DNA from: Burkholderiaceae bacterium
GTDB taxonomy: Bacteria > Pseudomonadota > Gammaproteobacteria > Burkholderiales > Burkholderiaceae_F
NCBI GenBank assembly: GCA_022843955.1
Contig: JALHMQ010000006.1
Span: 62,001 to 126,000 of the forward strand
DNA length: 64,000 bases
Reading direction: 5' to 3'
Both the position numbers and the translations under genes were made by a program. The notes beneath the pieces were generated by a model. That model worked only from the letters and a program-made list of their open reading frames with translations. It was not told where the DNA came from and searched no databases. Below, one piece after another: positions 16,019-25,246 of the stretch (the first letter of the stretch is position 1; every line of letters begins with the position of its first letter).

Positions 16019-16480
16019 TCAGCGCTGGGGCTTCAAGTGCACGTGCCGCTTGCCGTCGCCATGGTCGTGCTCGCGGCTCAGTTCCACCATGACCAGGTTC
16101 AACTGCCCATGTCGCACGCCGCGCTCAGCCGCCAGAGCGTTGGCGAAGTTGCGCACCGCCTGCACCGGCCCCTTGAGGAACACGCTCTCCATGCAGTGAT
16201 CGTGGTCCAGGTGCGCATGCATCGTGCTGACCGACAGATCGTGGTGCGCGTGGTGCAACGACATCAGCCGCTCCGCCAGTTCGCGCTCGTGGTGGTTGTA
16301 GACGTAGCTCATGCTTGCGACGCACTGGCCGTCGGCCTCGCGCGCCTCGCGCATGCGGTCAAGATGCGCGCGCAGGATGTCGCGCACTGCTTCCGAGCGG
16401 TTGTCGTAGCCGCGCTCGGCGATCAGGCGGTCGAACTCGGCGGCAAGTTCCTCGGGCAGCGAAATGGTGATGCGTTCCAT
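16019..16480 (-). CDS. nikR: Nickel-responsive regulator NikR
   Basis: A 153-residue protein with the N-terminal ribbon-helix-helix DNA-binding domain (MERITISLPEELAAEFDRLI, then RSEAVRDILRAHL) and a C-terminal ACT-like nickel-sensing domain. The high-affinity nickel ligands are present as HHAHHDLSVSTMHAHLDHDHC (His, His, His, Cys). With nickel bound, the tetramer represses uptake genes. The position immediately upstream of hoxN suggests that permease is the target. The tail HDHGDGKRHVHLK adds more histidines than usual. The start is fixed by the conserved RHH beginning. Confidence 0.95.
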   Translation of the reverse strand: MERITISLPEELAAEFDRLIAERGYDNRSEAVRDILRAHLDRMREAREADGQCVASMSYVYNHHERELAERLMSLHHAHHDLSVSTMHAHLDHDHCMESVFLKGPVQAVRNFANALAAERGVRHGQLNLVMVELSREHDHGDGKRHVHLKPQR

Positions 16481-16598
16481 GAGTTGCGCCTTTGCGGTCA
16501 GCGGTCGGGCCGGGTCCGTGGCGCCCCAGGGCGCCGACGCCAGCGCGCCAGCGCCTGATGGACTGCTCGGCGCAGCAGCCGGCGGATCAGTCGTTGCG

Positions 16599-18332
16599 TC
16601 ACGCGGCGGCCTTCGGTTCAGTGTTGTTCGGCGTCCGATGCAGCGCGAGGTGGCGAGGCGTCCACGACGGCGGCGTCTTCTGCACGAAGTACGTGCGGGC
16701 GATGTGATAGCTGGAGTCGAAGCCGTAGAAGTTGCGCCGCATCCGCGCCAGTTCATCAGCGCGGTAGGCAGCCAGCGGCCGCTCGGCTTCGTCGCGCTCG
16801 CGCCGCTTCATCTTGTCGCGCACCAGCGCATCGTGATCGGCACTGGCGGCCAGTCGCTGCGCGCGGGCGATGGTCTCGGCCATGAAGGCGACGCGGTCGG
16901 CACCAAACACCGCATCGACCAGCCCGTGCGTGCGCGCCTGCGCGGCCGAGAGCGGCAGGCGGTTGTCCATCACCTGGCGTGCCTGCGCGGCTGACCCGCC
17001 GGCGCGCTTTACCCGGCGCGGCAGCGTGTAGGTCCAGTACTCGGAGCCGTACAGGTTGCCCATGTTCTTGTAGTGCGGGTTGAGGATCACCGCCGGCCGC
17101 GCCCACACCGCGTCGGCACCGAGGGCCATGAAGACACCGCCGGCACCGGCATTGCCTTGCAGCGCGGCGATCACCAGGCGGTCGGTGGTGTTGATCACCG
17201 CCTCGCACACATCGTCGATCGCGTTGATGTTGCGCCACGACTCATCGGCCGGGCTGGCGGCCGCCTCGATCACGTTCAGGTGGATGCCGTTGCTGAAGAA
17301 GTCCGGGCCACCGGCCAGCACCAGCACGCGCGAGGGCTGCCGCAACGCCTCCTGATACGCGGCGAGCAGTCGCTCGCACTGCGCAGTGCTCATCGCACCG
17401 TTGTAAAAGGCGAAGTGCAGCACGCCGATGCGCTCGTCGCCGATGCCATGCGCCTCGTAGCGGATCTCGGGGTAGCCGTCGGTCTCGGGCAGGTTTGCGG
17501 TCTGCGCGGGGAACACCTGGGTGGCGGGAAGCTTGAACTGGATGTCATCAGCGGCCCGCGGCGCGCGCCGGCCATGGCCGATCCACAGGCTGCCGTCGCG
17601 CGTGGCCACTTGCACCGCGCCATGGCAGCGCGCCACCAGCGTGCCCGGCGCCGCATCGACCGGCGCGCCGCGATGCGCATCGAACAGATACGCGGGCTCG
17701 CCGAACAGCGGATCGAGCACGCCTGGCACGCCGTCGGCTGCATGGAGCCGCGCGAGCAGTTGATCGGTGCTGTGCCGCTGCCAGTCGAGCGCGCGGTCGG
17801 CCTGCTTCATCGGCGGCCGCGCGATGCCGCGCACCTCCGGCGTGCCGACCTGCGGTGGCTGCGGCACGTGGTCACCCGCGGCGACACGATCAAGCGCCAC
17901 GAGCACGGCGCGCAGCGCGGCTTCGGTGACCTCATTGCGATACAGGCTCGACTTGCTGGCCTCGGCGCGCATCGCGAAGGTCTCACTCGCCCACACCGGC
18001 CCGGCGTCCATCTCGGCCTCGGCCTGCAGCACCGTGACGCCCCACTCGCGCTCGCCGTTGACGATCGCCCAGTCGAGCGCGCAGGCGCCGCGATCGCCGA
18101 CGATGCCCGGGTGCACGATCAGGCACAGCACGTTGCGCCACACGCTCTCCGGGATCGCGCGCTTCAGGAACGGTGCGATCACGAGGTCGGGCGCGTACAG
18201 CGCCACCGCCTCCTCCGTCACGCTGTCGGCGATGTCGAATTCGATCGACACCTCATGGCCGCGCGCCGCGAGCTCCACGTGCAGGCGCTGCGTCAGGCTG
18301 TTGAAGCTGCGGGTCAGGAACAGGATTCTCAT
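16599..18332 (-). CDS. hypX: Hydrogenase maturation protein HypX (HoxX), CO-ligand synthesis
   Basis: A 577-residue two-domain protein. Residues 1 to about 250 resemble methionyl-tRNA formyltransferase (LIVHPGIVGDRGACALDWAI near residue 70-90) and take the formyl group from N10-formyl-tetrahydrofolate. Residues about 290-545 resemble enoyl-CoA hydratase (crotonase) with the oxyanion-type stretch ALQGNAGAGGVFMAL. HypX releases carbon monoxide via formyl-CoA for the active-site iron of [NiFe] hydrogenases matured in air. Its presence matches an oxygen-tolerant enzyme. AGGTGAG precedes the ATG. It starts four bases after the small membrane-protein gene. The length equals Cupriavidus HoxX within a few tens of residues. 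Confidence 0.93.
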   Translation of the reverse strand: MRILFLTRSFNSLTQRLHVELAARGHEVSIEFDIADSVTEEAVALYAPDLVIAPFLKRAIPESVWRNVLCLIVHPGIVGDRGACALDWAIVNGEREWGVTVLQAEAEMDAGPVWASETFAMRAEASKSSLYRNEVTEAALRAVLVALDRVAAGDHVPQPPQVGTPEVRGIARPPMKQADRALDWQRHSTDQLLARLHAADGVPGVLDPLFGEPAYLFDAHRGAPVDAAPGTLVARCHGAVQVATRDGSLWIGHGRRAPRAADDIQFKLPATQVFPAQTANLPETDGYPEIRYEAHGIGDERIGVLHFAFYNGAMSTAQCERLLAAYQEALRQPSRVLVLAGGPDFFSNGIHLNVIEAAASPADESWRNINAIDDVCEAVINTTDRLVIAALQGNAGAGGVFMALGADAVWARPAVILNPHYKNMGNLYGSEYWTYTLPRRVKRAGGSAAQARQVMDNRLPLSAAQARTHGLVDAVFGADRVAFMAETIARAQRLAASADHDALVRDKMKRRERDEAERPLAAYRADELARMRRNFYGFDSSYHIARTYFVQKTPPSWTPRHLALHRTPNNTEPKAAA

Positions 18333-18336
18333 GCGC

Positions 18337-18729
18337 TCACCTGCGGCGCCCGGCGACGAGCCACGGCGCCAGCACCATCACCGCGACGCCGGCCAACATG
18401 AAGCCACCGCGCGTGGGATCGAAGTCCTGCAGCAGCCGCGACCACGAGTAGCCGATCACGTAGCGGCCGAGCGCCAGATCGAAGCTCACCATCAGCAGCG
18501 CCCAGAAGAGCCCCACCGCGATCAGCTGGCCGCTTCCCTGCGCCCGCACGAAGCGCCGCGTCAGGTAGGCGATCGCCAGGATGATCAGCGAGCCGCTGAT
18601 GATGGCGATCTGCCGCGCGCGCAGATCGCCCACCAGCGGGCGCAGGTACTGCATGCGCAGGATGCCGTGCACCACCTCGGCCGCCGCGATCAGCAGCCAC
18701 ACGGCGAATGCGCGCAGGGCGAGGCTCAT
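18337..18729 (-). CDS. Small four-segment membrane protein between hypE and hypX
   Basis: A 130-residue hydrophobic protein with about four membrane helices (AFAVWLLIAAAEVVHGIL; IAIISGSLIILAIAYL; LIAVGLFWALLMVSFDLAL; FMLAGVAVMVLAPWLVAG). It has basic loops, the positively charged end AGRRR and no cofactor motif. I do not recognise its family. The gene lies 19 bases after hypE and four bases before hypX, so it is part of the hydrogenase transcript. A role in nickel passage, membrane anchoring of maturation proteins or hydrogenase assembly is conceivable but not shown. Confidence 0.8.
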   Translation of the reverse strand: MSLALRAFAVWLLIAAAEVVHGILRMQYLRPLVGDLRARQIAIISGSLIILAIAYLTRRFVRAQGSGQLIAVGLFWALLMVSFDLALGRYVIGYSWSRLLQDFDPTRGGFMLAGVAVMVLAPWLVAGRRR

Positions 18730-18748
18730 CGTGAAAATCCCATCGCGT

Positions 18749-19834
18749 TCAGCAGATGCGCGGCAGCTGGTCACCGGTCAACCAGTCGACGATGCGCCGG
18801 CCGCCGAAGCGGGTGGTCATCTGCACGAAGTGATGATCATCGGCGGTGACGGTGCCGATCACCGCGGCATCGCGGCCGAGCGGATGCGCGTGCATCGCCG
18901 CCAGCACGGCGTCGCAGTCGTCCGGCGCCACGATCGCCAGCAGCTTGCCTTCGTTGGCGACATACAGCGGATCGAGACCGAGGAACTCGCAGGCCGCACT
19001 CACCTGCGCGCGCACCGGGATCGCGGCCTCCTCCAGCATCATGCCCACGCCCGACTGCGCGGCGATCTCGTTGAGCGTGGTGGCGACACCGCCGCGCGTG
19101 GGGTCGCGCAGCGTGCGGATGCCGTTGCCAGCCAGCGTCTGCGGGCGCACGCGCTCGATCATCGCCGCCACCAGCCCATGCAGCGCGGCGGTGTCGGACA
19201 CGATCTCGGTATCGAAGGCGAGCGATTCGCGCAGCGACATGATCGCCATGCCGTGGTCGCCGATCGGCCCCGAGACGATGATCCTGTCGCCCGGCCGGGC
19301 ACGGTCGCCGCTGATGAGGAGACCGTCGTCGACCACGCCCACCCCGGTGGTGGTGATGAACACGCCATCGCCCTTGCCCTGCTCGACCACCTTGGTATCG
19401 CCGGTGACGATCGCCACGTTGGCTTCGCGTGCGGCGGCGGCCATCGAGTCGACGATGCGCTTGAGATCCGCCAGCGGAAAGCCTTCTTCCAGGATGAAAC
19501 TCGCCGCGAGGTAGATGGGCGCCGCACCGCTCATCGCGACATCGTTGACGGTGCCGTGCACCGACAGGCAGCCGATGTCGCCGCCGGGGAAGAACAGCGG
19601 ACTCACGACGTGCGCGTCGGTGGCCATCACCACGCGCCCCGGCGGCAGCGTGAAGATCGCCATGTCGTTCTTCTGCGCCAGCACCGGGTTGTCGAACGCC
19701 GCGGCAAACAGCTGCTCGATCAGCTGCGCCATCGCGCGGCCGCCCGAGCCGTGCGTCAGGTCCACGCGACCCTGCTTGAAATCCAGCGGGCGCTGGTAGC
19801 CGGCCTTGACCGTGCCGCCGGGCGGTTTGCTCAT
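18749..19834 (-). CDS. hypE: Carbamoyl-phosphate-derived cyanide synthase HypE
   Basis: A 361-residue PurM/SelD-like ATPase. HypE accepts a carbamoyl group from HypF on its C-terminal cysteine and dehydrates it to thiocyanate, supplying CN- to the active-site iron. The C-terminus is exactly ...LPRIC, the conserved cysteine tail. Family blocks VDLTHGSGGRAM, DAHVVSPLFFPGGDIG, VTGDTKVVEQGKGDG and LRDPTRGGVATTLNEIA are all present. An in-frame ATG 18 bases upstream (19852) is an alternative start. A repetitive palindromic element separates it from hypD by about 108 bases, the largest gap within the hyp genes. Confidence 0.95.
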   Translation of the reverse strand: MSKPPGGTVKAGYQRPLDFKQGRVDLTHGSGGRAMAQLIEQLFAAAFDNPVLAQKNDMAIFTLPPGRVVMATDAHVVSPLFFPGGDIGCLSVHGTVNDVAMSGAAPIYLAASFILEEGFPLADLKRIVDSMAAAAREANVAIVTGDTKVVEQGKGDGVFITTTGVGVVDDGLLISGDRARPGDRIIVSGPIGDHGMAIMSLRESLAFDTEIVSDTAALHGLVAAMIERVRPQTLAGNGIRTLRDPTRGGVATTLNEIAAQSGVGMMLEEAAIPVRAQVSAACEFLGLDPLYVANEGKLLAIVAPDDCDAVLAAMHAHPLGRDAAVIGTVTADDHHFVQMTTRFGGRRIVDWLTGDQLPRIC

Positions 19835-19852
19835 GCGTCCATCGTCCATCAT

Positions 19853-19941
19853 CGTCGTTCCCGCGCAGGCGGGAACCCAGTGTCGTTAGGTGTTCAAAGG
19901 GCGTTCAAAGCCGTTGGGTCCCCGCCTGCGCGGGGACGACG
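19853..19941. repeat. REP/BIME-like paired palindromes between hypD and hypE
   Basis: Two GC-rich hairpins in opposite orientation: GTTCCCGCGCAGGCGGGAAC within 19853-19880 and TCCCCGCCTGCGCGGGGA within 19911-19941, separated by about 30 bases. Similar paired units occur at 39.7-39.8 kb. This is the widespread 'CGTCGTTCCCGCGCAGGCGGGAACCCAG' repeat type. In an operon it could stabilise upstream mRNA or attenuate transcription into hypE. It overlaps or abuts the hypD stop. Confidence 0.7.
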
Positions 19942-19942
19942 A

Positions 19943-21085
19943 CTAGGCGGCCGCGCGTATCGGAATTTCCTTGTAGCGGCCGTAGCTGTAGTGCGCGGCG
20001 CAGGCGCCCTCGCTGCTGACCATGCACGAGCCTATCGGGTTCTCCGGCGTGCACACGGTGCCGAAGATCTTGCAGTCGCGCGGGTGCTTCACGCCGCGCA
20101 GGATGGCGCCGCACTCGCAGGCCTTGTTGTCGGCGACCTTGCGCGTTTCCAGGCCGAACTTCTTCTCCGCATCCCAGGCGGCAAAGCTGTCGCGAATCGC
20201 CAGCGCCGAGTACGGCACGTCGCCCAGGCCGCGCCACTCAAAGGCGCGACGCAGCTCGAACACCTCGCTCACCAGGTTCTGCGCTTTCAGATTGCCTTCG
20301 CGCGTAACCGCCCGCGTGAACTCGTTCTCGACCTCACAGCGGCCTTCATTGACCTGTCGCACCAGCATCAGGACCGCCTGCATCACGTCCAGCGGCTCGA
20401 AGCCGGCGATGACCACCGGCTTGCGGTACTCCTCGGCAAAGTACTCGTACGGCTGGCTGCCGATCACCGTGCTCACGTGCGCCGGACCGATGAAGCCGTC
20501 CAGCGGCACGGTGCCGAGCTGGCGCACCTCGGGGGACTCGAGAATGTTGCCGATCGCCGCCGGCGTCAGCACGTGGTTGCACACCACGCTGAAGTTCTTG
20601 ATGCCCTCGGCAGCAGCCTGCTTGATCACCAGCGCCGTGGGCGGCGTGGTGGTCTCGAAGCCGATGGCAAAGAACACCACCTCGCGCGCCGGGTTCTTGC
20701 GCGCCATCTCCAGCGCATCGGCCGGCGAGTAGATCATCGCGATGTCGCCGCCGCGCGCCTTGGCCTTGAGCAGGCTCAGCCCGTCGGAGGCCGGCACGCG
20801 CAGCACGTCGCCGTAGGTGGCGAGCGTGATCTTGTGCTCGAGCGCGAGACGGATCGCCAGGTCCACCCGGCCTATCGGCAGCACGCACACCGGGCAGCCG
20901 GGACCGTGGATCATCTTGACGTTGGGTGGTAGCAGATCGGTCACGCCATAGCGCGAGATCGCGTGCGTATGGCCGCCGCAGAACTCCATGAAGTGATAGC
21001 GGCGATCGGCGCGCACCTCGGCGGCGATCTGCGCGCCGATCTGGCGGGCGACCTCGCCATCACGGAACTCGTCGATGTACTTCAT
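19943..21085 (-). CDS. hypD: Hydrogenase maturation scaffold HypD
   Basis: A 380-residue protein. HypD, with HypC, holds the Fe(CN)2CO unit while it is assembled. The conserved CGGHTH near residue 36, GPGCPVC near residue 62-68 (the iron-binding cysteine), and the C-terminal [4Fe-4S] cysteines ([30 protein letters not shown]) are present. Translation is coupled to hypC: the start ATGA overlaps the hypC stop by four bases. Length equals the usual 370-380. Confidence 0.97.
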   Translation of the reverse strand: MKYIDEFRDGEVARQIGAQIAAEVRADRRYHFMEFCGGHTHAISRYGVTDLLPPNVKMIHGPGCPVCVLPIGRVDLAIRLALEHKITLATYGDVLRVPASDGLSLLKAKARGGDIAMIYSPADALEMARKNPAREVVFFAIGFETTTPPTALVIKQAAAEGIKNFSVVCNHVLTPAAIGNILESPEVRQLGTVPLDGFIGPAHVSTVIGSQPYEYFAEEYRKPVVIAGFEPLDVMQAVLMLVRQVNEGRCEVENEFTRAVTREGNLKAQNLVSEVFELRRAFEWRGLGDVPYSALAIRDSFAAWDAEKKFGLETRKVADNKACECGAILRGVKHPRDCKIFGTVCTPENPIGSCMVSSEGACAAHYSYGRYKEIPIRAAA

Positions 21086-21333
21086 GCGCGCAGCTCCGGC
21101 GTCGCGACCGCGTCGTTGGCCACGCCCGCCTCGCGAAACAGCGCCAGCGTCTTTTCGGCCTCGGCCGGATCGAGCTTCGACAGCGCGTAGCCGACATGCA
21201 GGATGACGTAGTCGCCCACCGCCACGTCCTCCACCAGCGCGAGCGAGATCTGCTTGCGGATGCCGCCCAGGTCGATGATGGCGTTGTCGCCGGGGGCCAG
21301 TTCAACTACGCGTACGGGTAGTGCCAGACACAT
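21082..21333 (-). CDS. hypC: Hydrogenase assembly chaperone HypC
   Basis: An 83-residue protein beginning MCLALP, whose N-terminal Cys2 (after Met removal) binds the iron precursor and contacts HypD and the large subunit. The family pattern [22 protein letters not shown] is present. It follows hypF with a single base between TGA and ATG and overlaps hypD by four bases. A second HypC-family member, HoxL, is encoded at 28733-29125; in related systems HoxL serves the membrane-bound hydrogenase specifically. Confidence 0.96.
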   Translation of the reverse strand: MCLALPVRVVELAPGDNAIIDLGGIRKQISLALVEDVAVGDYVILHVGYALSKLDPAEAEKTLALFREAGVANDAVATPELRA

Positions 21334-21334
21334 G

Positions 21335-23788
21335 TCAGATCCCTTGATTCAACTTCTGCATCGCCGCCCACGCCTGGCCGAGCGCCAGCCCGCCATCATT
21401 GGCGGGGGCCTGGCACGCCTGCAATACGGTGATGCCCTGTGCCTGCAACCGCCGCGCGAGCGCGGCGGACAGGATCGAGTTGATGAACACGCCGCCGCCG
21501 AAGGTGACGGTCGAGATGCCGGTGGCGGCGGCGGCCTGCTGCACCCAGTCGGCCAGCGCCGCTGCCAGCGTCGCGTGGAACAGCGCCGCGCCCCGGCCGG
21601 CGTCGTTGAGTTCGAGCAGCCGTGCGGCCAGCGGCAGCAGGTCGAGCACGCCGCCGTCGATCGCGTACAGCGACCGATCGGCCGCCACCGGGCCGTGCGC
21701 GCGCGCAGCCGCCTCCAGCAGCATCGCGGCCTGGCCTTCGAAGGCCATGACCTCGCGCAGACCAAGCAGTCCGGCGGCGGCATCGAACCAGCGACCGGCG
21801 CTGGTGGTCAGCGGCGCGCGCAACTGGCGCGCCAGCATGTCGGCCACCCTGGGTGCGCCTGCATGCGCGGCAAAGCGCGTGGCGATCTCGTGATTGCGGC
21901 CGAGCAGATGCAGCACGCTGGCAGCCATGCGCCAGGGTTCGCGCGCGGCACGATCGCCGCCGGCCAGCGGCAGCGGACGCAGGTGGCCAAGGCGGGCATA
22001 GCCGGACCGCAGCGAGGCATCCACGCGCAGCAGCTCGCCGCCCCACACGACGCCAGTGTCAAACGCGTCGTCCTCGCCGTGGCCGACGCCGTCGAGCGCC
22101 AGCCCGAGCACCGGGGTGGTGATGCCATGCTCGGCGGTCACTGCCGCGATGTGCGCGTGGTGATGCTGCACGCCGATCGCCGGCACGCCCAGCTGGGCGG
22201 CCACGCGCAGCGCGAGCTGGGTGCTGAAGAAGTCCGGGTGCAGGTCGTGCGCCACCGCCTGCGGCTGCATCTCGAGCACCGCCTGCAGGTGCGCCACTGC
22301 GTATTCGAGCGCGACGCAGCTGGTGGCGTTGTCCAGATCGCCGATGTGCTGCGACAGGAACGCCTCCGCGCCGCGCGTCAGGCACGCGGTGTTCTTCAGG
22401 TAACCGCCCACCGCGAGCACCGAGGGTCCGGCCGCCGGCAGCGCGATGGGCGCCGGTGTGTAGCCGCGCGCGCGCCGGATGAAAGCGCCACCGATCGACG
22501 GGTCGCGTGACGACAGCGGGCCGCCCTCGCTCGGCAATGAGCCGGCAGCGCGCGCCACCGCCGCGGCGTCCTCGAAGGACGTGCCGCTCGACGTTGGACT
22601 TCTCGCGCGGACCACACTGTCATCGCAGCGCACGAGGATCTCGCGATCGTGCATCACGAAGGCATCGGCGATGCCGCCCAGGCGTGCCACCGCCTCCAGA
22701 TTGTCGATCACCAGCGGCTCGCCGCCCGGATTGGCGCTGGTCATCACCAGCAGCAGCGGCTGCGCCTGCTGCAGCCACGCGCTGCCGGCAGGGCGGCCGG
22801 CGGCCTCGTGAAACAGCAGCCAGTGCAGCGGCGTGGTGGGCAGCATCACGCCCAGTTCGCCCAGGCCCGGGGCAATGCCGGCCAACTGCATGTCGCAGCC
22901 GGCGCGCTTGGGTACGAGCACGATCGGCGCCTGCACCGATGTCAGCAGATCGCGCGCGGCGTCGACCTCGGCCAGCTCGCTGAGCGAGGCGACATTGGCG
23001 GCCATCACGGCAAACGGCTTTTCGTCGCGCTGCTTGCGTGCGCGCAGGCGCGCCACGGTGTCGGCCTGGCGCGCATCGCACACCAGATGGAAACCGCCGA
23101 GACCTTTGAGGGCAATGATCTCGCCTCGTGCGAGCCGCGCGAGCGCGGCGGCGATCACATCGTCGGCATCGATGCGCGTGCCGTCAGCGCCAGCGAGCCA
23201 CAGTTTCGGTCCGCAGGCGGGGCAGGCGTTGGGCTGCGCATGGAAGCGGCGATCGACCACGCAGTCGTACTCGCGCTGGCAGGCGCCGCACTGCGCGAAC
23301 GACGCCATGCTGGTGTTGGGCCGGTCGTACGGCAGGCTGCTCGTGATGGTGAAGCGCGGCCCGCAATGGGTGCAGTTGGTGAAGGCGTAGCGATAGCGGC
23401 GGTTGGCCGGGTCGAACAGATCGGCCAGGCAGGCGGAGCACACCGCCGCGTCCGGCGTGATGCCGGTGGTGACCCGGCCGTGCGCGCTCTCCACGATCGC
23501 GAAACCCACCTCGCGGGAGACAGGCTCGATCTCGTGCGACTCGATCTGCGTGATGCGCGCCAGTGGCGGCGCGTCACGGCGCAGCCGCAGCAGCAGTTCA
23601 GCGATCGCCTGCGGCGTGCCGGTCACGTCGATCTGTACCCCCTCGCCGTCGTTGCGCACGTTGCCGTCGAGCTGCAGCTCACCTGCCAGGCGCACCACGA
23701 ACGGCCGAAAGCCCACGCCCTGCACCAGGCCGCGCACGCGCACGCTGGCGGCGGCGCGGGCGTCGGGGGGCAGGTCGCGTGCGTTCAT
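21335..23788 (-). CDS. hypF: Carbamoyltransferase HypF
   Basis: An 817-residue enzyme that hydrolyses carbamoyl phosphate and transfers the carbamoyl group to HypE. Domains in order: acylphosphatase (residues about 15-100, [16 protein letters not shown]), two zinc-finger-like CxxC-x18-CxxC units (CSAC to CTHC and CGAC to CPAC, about 115-190), a YrdC-like nucleotide-binding domain (about 210-400, [19 protein letters not shown]) and a Kae1/TobZ-like C-terminal domain ([29 protein letters not shown]). The start at MNARDL (23788) is chosen from homology; the frame is open for 49 more codons into hypB. It begins 25 bases after hypB. Confidence 0.96.
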   Translation of the reverse strand: MNARDLPPDARAAASVRVRGLVQGVGFRPFVVRLAGELQLDGNVRNDGEGVQIDVTGTPQAIAELLLRLRRDAPPLARITQIESHEIEPVSREVGFAIVESAHGRVTTGITPDAAVCSACLADLFDPANRRYRYAFTNCTHCGPRFTITSSLPYDRPNTSMASFAQCGACQREYDCVVDRRFHAQPNACPACGPKLWLAGADGTRIDADDVIAAALARLARGEIIALKGLGGFHLVCDARQADTVARLRARKQRDEKPFAVMAANVASLSELAEVDAARDLLTSVQAPIVLVPKRAGCDMQLAGIAPGLGELGVMLPTTPLHWLLFHEAAGRPAGSAWLQQAQPLLLVMTSANPGGEPLVIDNLEAVARLGGIADAFVMHDREILVRCDDSVVRARSPTSSGTSFEDAAAVARAAGSLPSEGGPLSSRDPSIGGAFIRRARGYTPAPIALPAAGPSVLAVGGYLKNTACLTRGAEAFLSQHIGDLDNATSCVALEYAVAHLQAVLEMQPQAVAHDLHPDFFSTQLALRVAAQLGVPAIGVQHHHAHIAAVTAEHGITTPVLGLALDGVGHGEDDAFDTGVVWGGELLRVDASLRSGYARLGHLRPLPLAGGDRAAREPWRMAASVLHLLGRNHEIATRFAAHAGAPRVADMLARQLRAPLTTSAGRWFDAAAGLLGLREVMAFEGQAAMLLEAAARAHGPVAADRSLYAIDGGVLDLLPLAARLLELNDAGRGAALFHATLAAALADWVQQAAAATGISTVTFGGGVFINSILSAALARRLQAQGITVLQACQAPANDGGLALGQAWAAMQKLNQGI

Positions 23789-23813
23789 GGCGGCGCGTCG
23801 TGGAGCGGCATCG

Positions 23814-24881
23814 TCAGCGCAGCGACGCGATGTGTTCTTCGAGCATCGCCAGGCGCTTGGTCTGCAGCGCGGCCAGGTCGGCGCGGTGCGCCGCGGCCGC
23901 ACGGCTGCCGGCGCGGATCCAGTCGAGCCAGGCATCCATGCCGATCCCCTTGGTGGCCGACACCTGCAGCACCGCGATCGCCGGATTGACGCGCCGTGCC
24001 GCCTCGATCGCCTGGGCGACGTCGAAGTCCAGGTGCGGCAGCAGGTCGACCTTGTTCAGCAGCATCAGGCTGGCGGCGGCGAACATGTCCGGGTATTTCA
24101 GCGGCTTGTCCTCGCCTTCGGTGACCGACAGCACCACCACCTTGTGCGCCTCGCCGAGGTCGAACGCCGACGGGCACACCAGGTTGCCGACGTTCTCGAT
24201 GAACAGCACCGAGTCGGCCGCCGGCGTCAGGTGAGTGAGCGCGTGCTCGATCTGGCTGGCGTCGAGGTGGCAGCCCTTGCCGGTGTTGATCTGCACCGCC
24301 CGCGTGCCGGTGGCACGAATGCGCTCGGCATCATTGGTGGTCTGCTGGTCGCCCTCGATCACCGCCAGCGGCAGCTCGGCGCCGAGCCGCTTGATGGTCT
24401 CGACCAGCAGCGTGGTCTTGCCCGAGCCCGGGCTGGACACGAGGTTCAACGCGAAGATGCCCTGCTCCTCGAAGCGACGCCGGTTGCCGCGCGCGAACGT
24501 GTTGTTCTTGTCGAGGATGTTGCGCTCGATCGTGACCATCCGTTCCTGGCTCATGCCCGGTGCGTGCGAGTGCGCGGCGCCGTGGCCGTAGTGCAGGTCG
24601 CCGGCATGCGCATGGCCATGCTCACTGCCGCGCTCATTGCCGTGCTCATTGCCGTGCTCATTGCCGTGCCCATGCCCGTGGCCATGTTCGTGATCGTGGC
24701 CATGCTCGTGACCGTGATCGTGCCCATGGCCATGGCCGTGATCGTGGGCTGCGCCATGGTCGTGCGAGTGCGCGTCGCCGTGGTCATGCGCGTGCGTATG
24801 CACGGTGCCATCCGCATGCCGGTGCACGTGCTGCCCTTCGATCTTCGTCTCGCCGTCACCGCATCCGCACACTGTGCACAT
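23814..24881 (-). CDS. hypB: Nickel-binding GTPase HypB with long histidine-rich segment
   Basis: A 355-residue SIMIBI-class GTPase that stores nickel and delivers it with HypA to the hydrogenase large subunit. The N-terminal MCTVCGCG is the high-affinity nickel site of E. coli HypB. A histidine-rich stretch spans about residues 10-110, unusually long. The G domain has the P-loop [11 protein letters not shown], the metal-site NTGKGCHLD and the NKVDLLP specificity motif. The start at 24881 puts MCTVCGCG at the N-terminus and has GGAG six bases upstream; ATG and GTG codons just upstream are alternatives. A 12-base unit encoding NEHG is repeated about three times near 24633-24670. Confidence 0.96.
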   Translation of the reverse strand: MCTVCGCGDGETKIEGQHVHRHADGTVHTHAHDHGDAHSHDHGAAHDHGHGHGHDHGHEHGHDHEHGHGHGHGNEHGNEHGNERGSEHGHAHAGDLHYGHGAAHSHAPGMSQERMVTIERNILDKNNTFARGNRRRFEEQGIFALNLVSSPGSGKTTLLVETIKRLGAELPLAVIEGDQQTTNDAERIRATGTRAVQINTGKGCHLDASQIEHALTHLTPAADSVLFIENVGNLVCPSAFDLGEAHKVVVLSVTEGEDKPLKYPDMFAAASLMLLNKVDLLPHLDFDVAQAIEAARRVNPAIAVLQVSATKGIGMDAWLDWIRAGSRAAAAHRADLAALQTKRLAMLEEHIASLR

Positions 24882-24895
24882 CGCCATCTCCACCG

Positions 24896-25246
24896 TCACG
24901 CCAGTTCAATGTCCTTGACCCGCAGCTCGTCGCCAGCGGTCACCTGCAGCTGATGGCTGCCGCACTGCGGGCAGCCATCGCCGCGCTGGGCGATCGCCAC
25001 CGTGTCGCCACACTTCATGCACCAGGCCGTGCCTGGCATGTCGATCACTTCGAGCACCGCCGCATTGGCCACGGTGTCGTGCTTGACCACGTCGAACGCG
25101 AAGCGCAGCGCCTGCACCTCGACCGCCGCCAGCTGGCCGATCTCCAGCCGCACGGTGCGCACCACCCAATCGGCACCGTTGGGGGCGGCGCGCTGCGCGT
25201 CCTCGATCACGCCCATCACGCCCTCGGCCAGGCTCATCTCATGCAT
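24896..25246 (-). CDS. hypA: Nickel metallochaperone HypA
   Basis: A 116-residue protein starting MHEMSLAEG, in which His2 and neighbouring residues bind nickel. A zinc site of two CxxC pairs is visible (CMKC near residue 73 and CPQC near 92). It works with HypB to insert nickel. Its start overlaps the end of hoxV by eight bases, and hypB begins 14 bases after its stop, so translation is coupled. Confidence 0.96.
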   Translation of the reverse strand: MHEMSLAEGVMGVIEDAQRAAPNGADWVVRTVRLEIGQLAAVEVQALRFAFDVVKHDTVANAAVLEVIDMPGTAWCMKCGDTVAIAQRGDGCPQCGSHQLQVTAGDELRVKDIELA

